DNA of 9,133 bases, taken from positions 1 to 9,133 of the forward strand of contig JAGRHX010000003.1 in the NCBI GenBank assembly GCA_020444775.1, in the 5' to 3' direction. The stretch comes from Gammaproteobacteria bacterium. Lineage in GTDB: Bacteria > Pseudomonadota > Gammaproteobacteria > HK1. Each line of letters starts with the position of its first letter. The stretch's first letter is position 1. Under the pieces are notes generated by a model. The model did not search any database and was not told where the DNA came from. It was given only the letters and a program-made list of their open reading frames with translations. The position numbers and the translations under genes are program-made. Below, piece after piece: positions 1 to 5,742 of the stretch.

Positions 1-441
1 ATCCAGGCCCAGATCCTCGAGCTGATCGTCGAGCTGCAAAAAGAGCTGGGCACGGCGGTGATCATGATCACCCACGACCTGGGGGTGATCGCGGAGACCA
101 CCCAGCGGGTCATCGTGATGTACGCCGGTCGCAAGGTCGAGGAGACCGACGTGCGCACCTTGTTCAAGGATCCGCTACATCCGTACACCCACGGGTTGCT
201 GCGCTCCATTCCCAGATTGGAGATCATGTCTGGTCGGGAAGAGGCGCGGGCCGAGCGCCTGGCCGAGATACCCGGAATCGTGCCGGCCTTGTCCAACCTG
301 CCGGCGGGCTGCACCTTCGCGCCGCGCTGTGAGTACGCCGACAAGCAATGTCAGGAGGCCTATCCCCCCTACAACGAACACGCGCCCAATCATTGGGCGG
401 GTTGCTGGCATACCGACAGGCTGTCCGGGGAGCACCAATGA
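1..441 (+). CDS. dppD: Peptide ABC transporter ATP-binding protein, DppD/OppD type (3' part only)
   Basis: This is the C-terminal 146 residues of an ATPase that energises uptake of di- or oligopeptides, acting on the cytoplasmic face of the inner membrane as one half of a DppD-DppF pair. The reading frame is open from base 1, so the Walker A, signature and Walker B motifs lie outside the window. Visible are the H-loop (ITHD, His about residue 25) and the C-terminal oligopeptide-transporter extension: HPYTHGLL near residues 60-67 and a cysteine set at visible residues 104, 110, 117 and 135 (pattern C-x5-C-x6-C-x17-C). In DppD/OppD proteins this cysteine set is known to bind an iron-sulfur cluster; here that is inferred from the motif. 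The stop codon overlaps the start of the next ATPase in an ATGA junction, as expected for an operon. Binding-protein and permease genes would be expected to the left. Dpp versus Opp versus another peptide substrate cannot be decided from this fragment. Confidence 0.93.
   Translation: MQAQILELIVELQKELGTAVIMITHDLGVIAETTQRVIVMYAGRKVEETDVRTLFKDPLHPYTHGLLRSIPRLEIMSGREEARAERLAEIPGIVPALSNLPAGCTFAPRCEYADKQCQEAYPPYNEHAPNHWAGCWHTDRLSGEHQ
427..432 (+). promoter_or_regulatory. Ribosome binding site for the second ATPase
   Basis: GGGGAG lies five bases before the ATG at 438, inside the end of the upstream ATPase gene. It supports choosing ATG 438 over the in-frame ATG at 348, which would add 30 residues that merely read the upstream gene in another frame. 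Confidence 0.6.
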
Positions 442-1433
442 GCGAGGCGGTGGCGCAACCGCGCGGCAATGCCGCGGCGGTTCTCGAAGTCGAGAATCTG
501 AAGAAGCATTTCCCGATCAAGAAGGGCGTATTGGGGCGCACCGCCGGTCATGTGTACGCGGTGGACGGTGTCAGCTTCAGTATCGGCGAAGGTCAGACCC
601 TCGGTCTGGTCGGGGAATCCGGCTGCGGCAAGTCGACAGTGGGACGCACCGTGTTGCGTCTGATCGAGCCGACCTCGGGGACGATCAAGCTCGACGGTAC
701 CGATGTCACGCATCTGGACAAGCAGGAAATGCGTCCCTACCGGCGCCAGATGCAGATCATCTTCCAGGATCCGTTCTCATCGTTGAACCCGCGGATGTCG
801 GCCGGGGAGATCGTCGGCGAGCTGCTGCAGATCCATGGCGTCGCGAGCGGCAAGCAGAAGACCGAACGCGTTGCCGAGCTGTTCGATAGGGTCGGCCTGC
901 GCGCCGCGCAGATGCGCAACTATCCACACCAGTTCTCCGGTGGTCAGCGTCAGAGAATCGGCATCGCCCGCGCGCTGGCGCTGAATCCGAAGCTCATCAT
1001 CGCCGACGAGGCGGTCTCCGCGCTGGACGTGTCGATTCAGGCTCAGGTCATCAACCTGTTGATGGATCTGCAGAAGGAATTCGAGCTCTCATACCTGTTC
1101 ATTGCCCATGACCTGGCGGTGGTCGAGCACATAAGCGACTTCGTGGCGGTCATGTATCTGGGACGGATCGTCGAGTACGCGGACAAGCGCACCCTGTTCA
1201 CCAATCCGCAGCACCCGTATACCGAGGCGCTGCTGTCGGCGGTGCCGATCCCCGACCCCGAGATCAAGCGCGAGAAGCGGGTCTTGCAGGGTGACGTGCC
1301 CAGCCCGGTCAGGCCGCCGCCAGGCTGCCACTTCCATACCCGCTGTCCCTATGCCGAGGAACGCTGTCGCGTCGAGGTTCCGGTGCTCAAGGAGGTCGGG
1401 CCCGGCCAGATCGTGTCCTGCCATCTGCGCTGA
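438..1433 (+). CDS. dppF: Peptide ABC transporter ATP-binding protein, DppF/OppF type
   Basis: This complete 331-residue ATPase is the second nucleotide-binding subunit of a di/oligopeptide importer. Motifs are in order: Walker [10 protein letters not shown] at 59-67, Q-loop FQDP with Gln110, signature FSGGQ at 166-170, Walker B LIIADE at 186-191, D-loop SALD at 194-197, and the H-loop His224. The oligopeptide-transporter C-terminal extension follows (HPYTEALL near 259-266), with cysteines at 297, 303, 310 and 328 that match the iron-sulfur-binding set described for DppD/DppF-type subunits. The length is normal for DppF (about 330). Walker B reads DEA rather than the commoner DEP, with the catalytic Glu191 intact. 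ATG 438 is chosen because it overlaps the preceding stop by four bases, has GGGGAG before it, and gives the family's usual N-terminus. It is the last gene of its operon: the next gene converges and a hairpin lies between. The substrate is not determinable here. Confidence 0.95.
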   Translation: MSEAVAQPRGNAAAVLEVENLKKHFPIKKGVLGRTAGHVYAVDGVSFSIGEGQTLGLVGESGCGKSTVGRTVLRLIEPTSGTIKLDGTDVTHLDKQEMRPYRRQMQIIFQDPFSSLNPRMSAGEIVGELLQIHGVASGKQKTERVAELFDRVGLRAAQMRNYPHQFSGGQRQRIGIARALALNPKLIIADEAVSALDVSIQAQVINLLMDLQKEFELSYLFIAHDLAVVEHISDFVAVMYLGRIVEYADKRTLFTNPQHPYTEALLSAVPIPDPEIKREKRVLQGDVPSPVRPPPGCHFHTRCPYAEERCRVEVPVLKEVGPGQIVSCHLR

Positions 1434-1454
1434 GTCGTGCTGACCGAAGCTGCT

Positions 1455-1476
1455 GGCGCTCGCCTCAACGAGCGCC
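1455..1476. terminator. Hairpin between convergent genes, possible bidirectional terminator
   Basis: A perfect 8-base stem (GGCGCTCG with CGAGCGCC) encloses a 6-base loop, CCTCAA. It lies 21 bases past the ATPase stop codon and 23 bases past the monooxygenase stop codon on the other strand. No T-run follows directly on either strand; the only nearby run is CCCTTTT about 20 bases on, at 1494-1500. A classical intrinsic terminator is therefore not proven. The position between two converging genes is the main support. Confidence 0.4.
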
Positions 1477-1499
1477 CGAGCGCAGTCATCCAACCCTTT

Positions 1500-3173
1500 T
1501 CAGGCCGAGGCCTCGAGACCGGTGCGGGCGCTATCTGACGCCTCGAGGCTCGATGACAAGACGATGCCGCGATAGCCGTTCTGCGCAACCTCGTTGATAC
1601 GCGTGACGTACTTGGGCGCGCCACCGTTGTACACGAGGTAGCGGATCCTGCCCTGCTCGTGTCCCTCGACGTTCGAGTTGTAACCGGTGAACCAGGACTT
1701 GGCCTTGCGCATGAGCATGGCCGAGTACATCTTGATGACGTGTTCGGTCCATTCCTGCTGGGCTTCGAGGCTGGCCTCGGCGCGATCCAGGCCGTGCGTG
1801 TGCATGTGCTCCAGTAGCGCAGTGCACCAGTTGACACCGGTTTCGATACCGCGCGGATAGTTGGTGGATGCCGAACCGCTCTGTGGTCCGGCGGGCATCA
1901 ACAGGTTCGGGAAGCCGTGCACCATCATGCCCAGGAAGGTCGACGGGCCGTCCTTCCAGAGCTCCCGCAGACTGACACCGTCGACGCCGCGAATATCGAT
2001 TCGATCGTAGGCGCCGGTCAGCGCGTCGAACCCGGTCGCATAGACGATGATGTCGAACTCGTGCTCGCGTGCCGAGGTCATGATGCCGGCCTCGGTGATG
2101 CGCTCGATGGGTGTCTCGTTGACATCGACCAGATGCACGTTGTCGCGGTTGAAGGCCTCGTAGTAAAAGGTCTCCAGCGGCACCCGTTGCACGCCAAAGC
2201 CGTGATCGCGAGGTATCAGCTTCTCCGCGAGCGCTGGGTCATCGACCCGTTGGCGGATGCGATCGGCGATGTATTCGGAGAACTCCGCGTTGGCATCCTC
2301 GTCGGTGAATATCTCGCGGAAATTCTGCAACCAGATGCCGAAGCCCGGCTCGTCGTAGAGCCGGTCCCAGAGCGCGAGCCGCTCCTCGCGTGATACCTCC
2401 CAGAAGCCTCGACGATCGGGCTCGTGCTCGAAGCCGCCCGGGGTCCGTGCGCAGGTAGCGAAGATCTCATCGTAGCGGGCCCGGATCCGGGCCATCTCCG
2501 CCTCGGAGATGCGGCTGTTGTTGAGTGGCGCGGCCCAGTTCGGCCGACGCTGGAACACGGTCAGCTCGCCAACCTTGTCCGCTATCTCGGCGATCACCTG
2601 GATGGCCGTGGCGCCGGTGCCGATGATGCCGACCCGCTTGCCGGTCAGCTCGACCGGCTCATGCGGCCAGTAGAAGGTGTGGAACGACTGGCCCTTGAAG
2701 CGATCCATGCCCGGGTAACGGGGCATGGTCGGGGCCGACAGCAGGCCGACCCCCATGATCAGGACGCGACAGCTCAGCTCACGTCCGTCCGCAACACGCA
2801 GATTCCACTGGTTGATACGATTGTCGTAGTGGGCCGATTCCACCTTGCAGTCGAACTGCATGTGCTTGCGCAGATCGAACTTTTCGGCGACGAAGTTCAG
2901 ATAGCGAAGATTCTCGGGCTGACTGGAGAAGCGTTCCTTCCAGTGCCACTCATCGAGGACCTCGCGGGAGAAGGAATAGCCATAGGTGTAGCTCTCCGAG
3001 TCGAAGCGCGCCCCCGGGTAGCGGTTGAAGTACCAGGTACCACCCAGATCGCCGCCTGCTTCCAGCACGGTGGCACGTATACCCATGTCCACGAGACGCT
3101 TGATCTGATAGATACCGGCAACGCCGGCGCCGATGACGATGACCTCGTAATCCGGCTCGCTGGTGCTGGTCAT
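1500..3173 (-). CDS. Type I Baeyer-Villiger monooxygenase (FAD/NADPH-dependent)
   Basis: This complete 557-residue flavoprotein is predicted to insert one oxygen atom next to a ketone carbonyl, giving an ester or lactone with FAD, NADPH and O2. Motifs are in order: FAD-binding GAGVAG at 15-20; GGTW at 44-47 with YPGARFD at 52-58; the Baeyer-Villiger fingerprint FKGQSFHTFYWP at 159-170 (consensus FxGxxxHxxxWP); NADPH-binding GTGATA at 185-190; QRRPNW at 208-213; QR at 329-330 before FYYEAFNRDNV, where Arg330 aligns by context with the catalytic arginine of cyclohexanone and phenylacetone monooxygenases; and ATGFD at 379-383. The full fingerprint separates it from plain flavin monooxygenases and N-hydroxylases. 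The length is close to the 540-560 typical of cyclohexanone-type enzymes. The start is fixed by AGGAG six bases upstream. The gene stands alone, converging with the peptide transporter and divergent from the exchanger. The actual ketone (cyclic, aromatic or long-chain) cannot be named from sequence. Confidence 0.93.
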   Translation of the reverse strand: MTSTSEPDYEVIVIGAGVAGIYQIKRLVDMGIRATVLEAGGDLGGTWYFNRYPGARFDSESYTYGYSFSREVLDEWHWKERFSSQPENLRYLNFVAEKFDLRKHMQFDCKVESAHYDNRINQWNLRVADGRELSCRVLIMGVGLLSAPTMPRYPGMDRFKGQSFHTFYWPHEPVELTGKRVGIIGTGATAIQVIAEIADKVGELTVFQRRPNWAAPLNNSRISEAEMARIRARYDEIFATCARTPGGFEHEPDRRGFWEVSREERLALWDRLYDEPGFGIWLQNFREIFTDEDANAEFSEYIADRIRQRVDDPALAEKLIPRDHGFGVQRVPLETFYYEAFNRDNVHLVDVNETPIERITEAGIMTSAREHEFDIIVYATGFDALTGAYDRIDIRGVDGVSLRELWKDGPSTFLGMMVHGFPNLLMPAGPQSGSASTNYPRGIETGVNWCTALLEHMHTHGLDRAEASLEAQQEWTEHVIKMYSAMLMRKAKSWFTGYNSNVEGHEQGRIRYLVYNGGAPKYVTRINEVAQNGYRGIVLSSSLEASDSARTGLEASA

Positions 3174-3179
3174 GCTCTG

Positions 3180-3184
3180 CTCCT
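3180..3184 (-). promoter_or_regulatory. Ribosome binding site for the monooxygenase
   Basis: On the minus strand AGGAG precedes the ATG at 3173 by six bases. This is the clearest Shine-Dalgarno sequence in the window and it decides the start. Confidence 0.75.
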
Positions 3185-3320
3185 GTTCTGCTTCGTCCTC
3201 CGCATGCCCGGGTGGACGCCGCGCTGTTCGTCGAGCTGCACTGGTGGCGTGACGGCGGGCGCGCCGTCGTGGTGGCGCAGGCTGGACAGGACGGATGCGT
3301 TCGACGAAAGGTTACCCGAT

Positions 3321-3349
3321 GGAATACGTGTGTTCCGCGACAGCGTCAA
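3321..3349 (-). promoter_or_regulatory. Candidate promoter with overlapping operator-like palindrome for the monooxygenase
   Basis: On the minus strand TTGACG (3349-3344, five of six matches to the -35 consensus) is followed after exactly 17 bases by TATTCC (3326-3321, only three of six at -10). It points towards the monooxygenase and would give a leader of roughly 140 bases. The -10 and spacer are covered by an imperfect inverted repeat at 3321-3336, GGAATACGTGTGTTCC: 7-base arms with six of seven positions matching and two central bases. That placement is typical of a repressor site. Weak -10, no data; inference only. Confidence 0.35.
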
Positions 3350-3629
3350 CTGCTTGATGCCGACCGAGGTCAATCCGCGGTGGATCAGGTCGAGAGCCCG
3401 CGGGCTACGGCTGGTGGCGCGCACTCGCAATTCCCGATCTGGTCCTGGAGCATGTCCGAACGTGCAGCTTGCCGCCAGCGGTACAGTAGGCGCCGCGGCC
3501 ATGCGAGTCATCGCGACGGCCCTGGATCGAATCGTGGCGTCGGATCGGGTGCCGAACGTGGCTCGCCCGCTGCCCGTATCCTCCTCCAGCGACCGGTGCG
3601 CATGGGCGCGCTTGGCTCGGACGGGGTCC

Positions 3630-3665
3630 ATGAAAGACAACTACGAGATCAGTCAGCCAGCATGA
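3630..3665 (+). CDS. Possible 11-residue leader ORF overlapping the exchanger start
   Basis: ATG at 3630 opens a short frame encoding MKDNYEISQPA, and its TGA stop overlaps the exchanger ATG as ATGA. A GGGG run lies three to four bases before it, a poor spacing. The exchanger itself has no good Shine-Dalgarno sequence at the usual distance, so translation could be coupled from this mini-ORF. The alternative is that the overlap is chance. No motif such as a run of regulatory codons is visible. Low confidence. Confidence 0.2.
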   Translation: MKDNYEISQPA

Positions 3666-4759
3666 GCGTCGTGCTGTTCGTCATTGGAATGGTGCTGCTC
3701 GTGTTCGGCGCCGATCTGCTGGTGCGAGGCGCGTCACGACTGGCCGGCTCGATGGGCATCTCGCCTCTGGTGGTCGGCCTGACCGTCGTCGCCTTCGGCA
3801 CCAGCTCCCCCGAGCTTGCGGTCTCCATGCAGGGCGCACTGGCGGACAAGCCGGACATCGCCCTGGGCAACGTGGTCGGCAGCAACTGCTTCAACGTTCT
3901 GGTGGTGCTCGGTCTGTCCGCGCTGATCGTGCCACTCAGCGTGGATCGACAGCTGATCCGCCAGGAGGTGCCGCTGATGCTGGGGGCATCCGTGCTGTTG
4001 TGGTGGCTGGCCTCGGACGGGCGGTTGAGTCGCCTGGATGCTGCCGTGCTGCTGGCGTTGTTGGTGGCGTACAGCCTGTTCGTCATCATTCAGAGCCGAC
4101 GCGCCAACGGCGTGTCCGCGTCGTCCACGCCCGTGGAGACGCCGGCGCCGGCGGCTGCGCCGAGCGGCGGCAGCCGCTGGTCCGACCATTGGGCGGCGAA
4201 CCTGCTGCTGATGGGCGTAGGGCTCGTCATGCTGGTGCTGGGTGCCAGCTGGATGGTCGACTCGGCGGTGGTCTTCGCCCGGCTGATGGGGGTCAGTGAG
4301 CTGGTGATCGGTCTCACCATCGTCGCGATCGGCACCTCGTTGCCCGAGGCGGCGACCTCCGTGATGGCCGCCCTGCGTGGTCAGCGAGACATGGCCGTCG
4401 GCAACGCGGTGGGCAGCAACATCTTCAACATCCTTGGTGTGCTGGGCGCCACCGGACTGGTCGCGCCGAGCGGATTGGGTGTGGCGTCCTCGGTGATCAG
4501 CTTCGACCTGCCCGTCATGATCGCGGTTGCCTTTGCCTGTCTGCCGGTGTTCTTCACCGGGCGTGAGATCGCGCGCTGGGAGGGTGGGTTGTTCCTCGCC
4601 TACTACGTCGCCTATACCGTCTATCTCACGCTCAACGCCGCCCACCATGATGTCGTGGGACCCTACAGCGCGGTCCTGCTGGGTTTCGTGGTGCCGTTGA
4701 CGGTGATCACCCTTATGGTGCTGGCGCTGCGTGAGTGGATCGGACAGGTCCGCCAATGA
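3662..4759 (+). CDS. yrbG: Sodium(proton)/calcium exchanger, YrbG-like CaCA family
   Basis: This 365-residue inner-membrane protein is predicted to exchange Ca2+ for Na+ or H+. It has two inverted halves, each with a long hydrophobic stretch and one alpha repeat. The first is GISPLVVGLTVVAFGTSSPE (32-51) followed by GNVVGSNCFN (69-78). The second is GVSELVIGLTIVAIGTSLPE (210-229) followed by GNAVGSNIFN (247-256). Glu51 and Glu229 correspond to the ion-binding glutamates of the family, with Asn78 and Asn256 as their partner positions. The halves are joined by a polar, Ala/Pro-rich loop at about 145-175. About ten membrane segments are expected. ATG 3662 is chosen because hydrophobic sequence typical of the family begins there; the upstream in-frame extension to 3212 has no resemblance to a membrane protein. 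The ribosome binding site is weak. The gene is single, divergent from the monooxygenase and convergent with the hydratase. The transported counter-ion is not determinable. Confidence 0.92.
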   Translation: MSVVLFVIGMVLLVFGADLLVRGASRLAGSMGISPLVVGLTVVAFGTSSPELAVSMQGALADKPDIALGNVVGSNCFNVLVVLGLSALIVPLSVDRQLIRQEVPLMLGASVLLWWLASDGRLSRLDAAVLLALLVAYSLFVIIQSRRANGVSASSTPVETPAPAAAPSGGSRWSDHWAANLLLMGVGLVMLVLGASWMVDSAVVFARLMGVSELVIGLTIVAIGTSLPEAATSVMAALRGQRDMAVGNAVGSNIFNILGVLGATGLVAPSGLGVASSVISFDLPVMIAVAFACLPVFFTGREIARWEGGLFLAYYVAYTVYLTLNAAHHDVVGPYSAVLLGFVVPLTVITLMVLALREWIGQVRQ

Positions 4760-4776
4760 GTAGCTTCGAACCAATC

Positions 4777-4804
4777 TGACGGCCTGCTGCGACCGTGGCC
4801 GTCA
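4777..4804. terminator. Hairpin between convergent genes, possible bidirectional terminator
   Basis: A perfect 8-base stem (TGACGGCC with GGCCGTCA) encloses a 12-base loop. It starts 17 bases after the exchanger stop and lies 16 bases past the end of the hydratase gene on the other strand. No T-run follows on either strand. As with the hairpin at 1455-1476, the placement in a convergent gap is the main argument for a terminator role. Confidence 0.38.
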
Positions 4805-4820
4805 TCTACAAAGCTGCTGC

Positions 4821-5612
4821 TCAGGACTTCTGCCTGGCGAGTCTATCGATCACGCTCGCGACCAGCCGAGCCGGCTCCGGACCCTCACAGGCGCGGATGA
4901 AATTGCGGATCCCCTCGGCGATCGCATCGTTGACGGGCATGCTCTCCCAATGTCGGATCAGCTCTCGCTGCAGACGGATGGCGCGCGGATCGGCCTTGAC
5001 GATGGCCGCGACCCAGTGCTCGACCGCCGCGTCGAGCTGCGTGGGTTCAACCACCTTTTCGACCAGTCCCCACGACAGGGCCTCGTCGGCGTCGATGTTC
5101 TGCGCGGTGTACAGGAGCTGCTTGGTCCTACCCCAGCCAATCAGCTGTGGGAACAGCGCCGCCTCGACCACCGACGGCAGACCGATATCCACCTCGGGCA
5201 TACCCAGCAAGGCACCGCGCGCCGCGACCCGCATGTCACAGGCCGCCATCACTTCGAGCCCGGCGCCCAGGCAGACGCCGTTGACACGCGCGATGACGGG
5301 CACCGGCAGGTCCCGGATCCGCTTGCTCATGAGATGCACACGGGTGATGAAGGCTCGCCCGGTGGCCGGCGTCAGCTCGCGAAGCTCATGTACATTGGCG
5401 CCGGCGCAGAAGGCCCGCTCACCGGCACCGCTGAGCACCACCACGCGCAGCAGCTCGTCGTTGGCCAGCTCGTCGAGCCGCTGCGCGAACTCGTCCATCA
5501 ACAACGAGTTCAGGCTGTTCGCGCGGGCCTCATTGGCCAGGGTGACATACGCCACGCGACCACGTTCGCCGCGCTCCTCCAGCCGCACCAGAACCTGGGC
5601 CTGTTGATTCAT
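4821..5612 (-). CDS. Enoyl-CoA hydratase/isomerase (crotonase) family protein
   Basis: This 263-residue protein is of normal crotonase length. Family features visible: AFCAG at 67-71 (first oxyanion-hole region), GVCLGAGLEVMAACD at 112-126 (second oxyanion-hole glycine and Glu120), and LLGMPE at 135-140 with Glu140. Glu120 and Glu140 sit where classical enoyl-CoA hydratase has its two catalytic glutamates, so 2-trans-enoyl-CoA hydration is chemically plausible. The usual PGxGGTQRL stretch is replaced by LPSVVEAALFPQLIGWGRTK (145-164), a version seen in less-characterised subgroups, so isomerase or another acyl-CoA reaction is possible. ATG 5612 is chosen because GGAGAG (5620-5625) lies seven bases upstream; the longer open frame to 6038 runs through the hydrolase gene and is spurious. 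It is the last gene of the minus-strand cluster, separated from the hydrolase by 130 bases with a strong hairpin, so it may have its own expression control. The acyl-CoA substrate is unknown. Confidence 0.9.
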   Translation of the reverse strand: MNQQAQVLVRLEERGERGRVAYVTLANEARANSLNSLLMDEFAQRLDELANDELLRVVVLSGAGERAFCAGANVHELRELTPATGRAFITRVHLMSKRIRDLPVPVIARVNGVCLGAGLEVMAACDMRVAARGALLGMPEVDIGLPSVVEAALFPQLIGWGRTKQLLYTAQNIDADEALSWGLVEKVVEPTQLDAAVEHWVAAIVKADPRAIRLQRELIRHWESMPVNDAIAEGIRNFIRACEGPEPARLVASVIDRLARQKS

Positions 5613-5648
5613 CGATGATCTCTCCGGGCTAGCGCTTGGGTTCTTGTG

Positions 5649-5683
5649 CGCCTGGACTGTCGGGCACCCGCACAGTCCAGGCG
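5649..5683. repeat. Long perfect inverted repeat (12-base arms)
   Basis: CGCCTGGACTGT (5649-5660) and ACAGTCCAGGCG (5672-5683) are exact inverted copies separated by 11 bases. Part of the loop, CGGGCACCCG, can itself pair as CGGG/CCCG, so the whole 35 bases can fold into one nearly continuous hairpin. It lies 36 bases upstream of the hydratase start and 60 bases downstream of the hydrolase stop. No T-run follows on either strand, which argues against a simple intrinsic terminator. It could be an mRNA-stabilising or processing hairpin between the two cistrons, an attenuating structure in the hydratase leader, or a protein-binding site. Confidence 0.7.
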
Positions 5684-5688
5684 TCATA

Positions 5689-5713
5689 TCGGTGACCATA
5701 GGTCGGTGATCAT
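5689..5713. repeat. Short direct repeat upstream of the hydratase gene
   Basis: TCGGTGACCAT (5689-5699) and TCGGTGATCAT (5703-5713) match at ten of eleven positions with a 14-base period. They sit between the hydrolase stop and the large hairpin. Tandem half-sites of this kind can be regulator-binding sites, but the copies are few and short, and no promoter is evident beside them. Confidence 0.3.
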
Positions 5714-5742
5714 TCTGGCGGCTGTCTGGCGCCGAGGGACGG

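Larger units (their letters stand above)
3174..3661. other. 488-base divergent intergenic region without a convincing gene
   Basis: Frames stay open across much of this stretch on both strands (for example 3170-3640 minus, 156 codons, and the plus frame leading into the exchanger). Their products are rich in Arg, Ser and Ala with no recognisable motif, so I treat them as chance openings in GC-rich DNA. It is unusually long for this otherwise compact window and lies between two divergently transcribed genes, so it probably carries both promoters. It holds the candidate promoter and palindrome at 3321-3349, a 12-base perfect palindrome AGCCCGCGGGCT at 3395-3406 of unknown role, and a short possible leader ORF at 3630-3665. 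A decayed regulator gene is possible, but I cannot identify a family. Confidence 0.6.

Noticed and set aside
3395..3406. Perfect palindrome AGCCCGCGGGCT considered as a terminator or operator
   Set aside because: No T-run, no promoter beside it, and short self-complementary GC words are common at this base composition. Mentioned only within the intergenic entry.
3170..3640. 156-codon minus-strand frame just upstream of the monooxygenase, considered as a possible regulator
   Set aside because: No helix-turn-helix or other family signature is visible, the composition is Arg/Ser/Ala-rich, and it runs over the monooxygenase ribosome binding site. Kept only as a candidate for decayed coding sequence.
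3212..3661. N-terminal extension of the exchanger by 150 residues
   Set aside because: The added sequence is polar and Arg-rich, unlike any exchanger N-terminus; the family-like hydrophobic start is at 3662.
2424..3665. 413-codon open frame on the plus strand, antisense to the monooxygenase and running through the intergenic gap
   Set aside because: It lies opposite a gene with every catalytic motif intact, its product has no recognisable domain, and long antisense frames are expected in GC-rich coding DNA.
3734..4774. 346-codon minus-strand frame opposite the exchanger
   Set aside because: The product is dominated by His, Gln, Arg and Asp, the typical mirror of codons for hydrophobic membrane segments. 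It has no motif.
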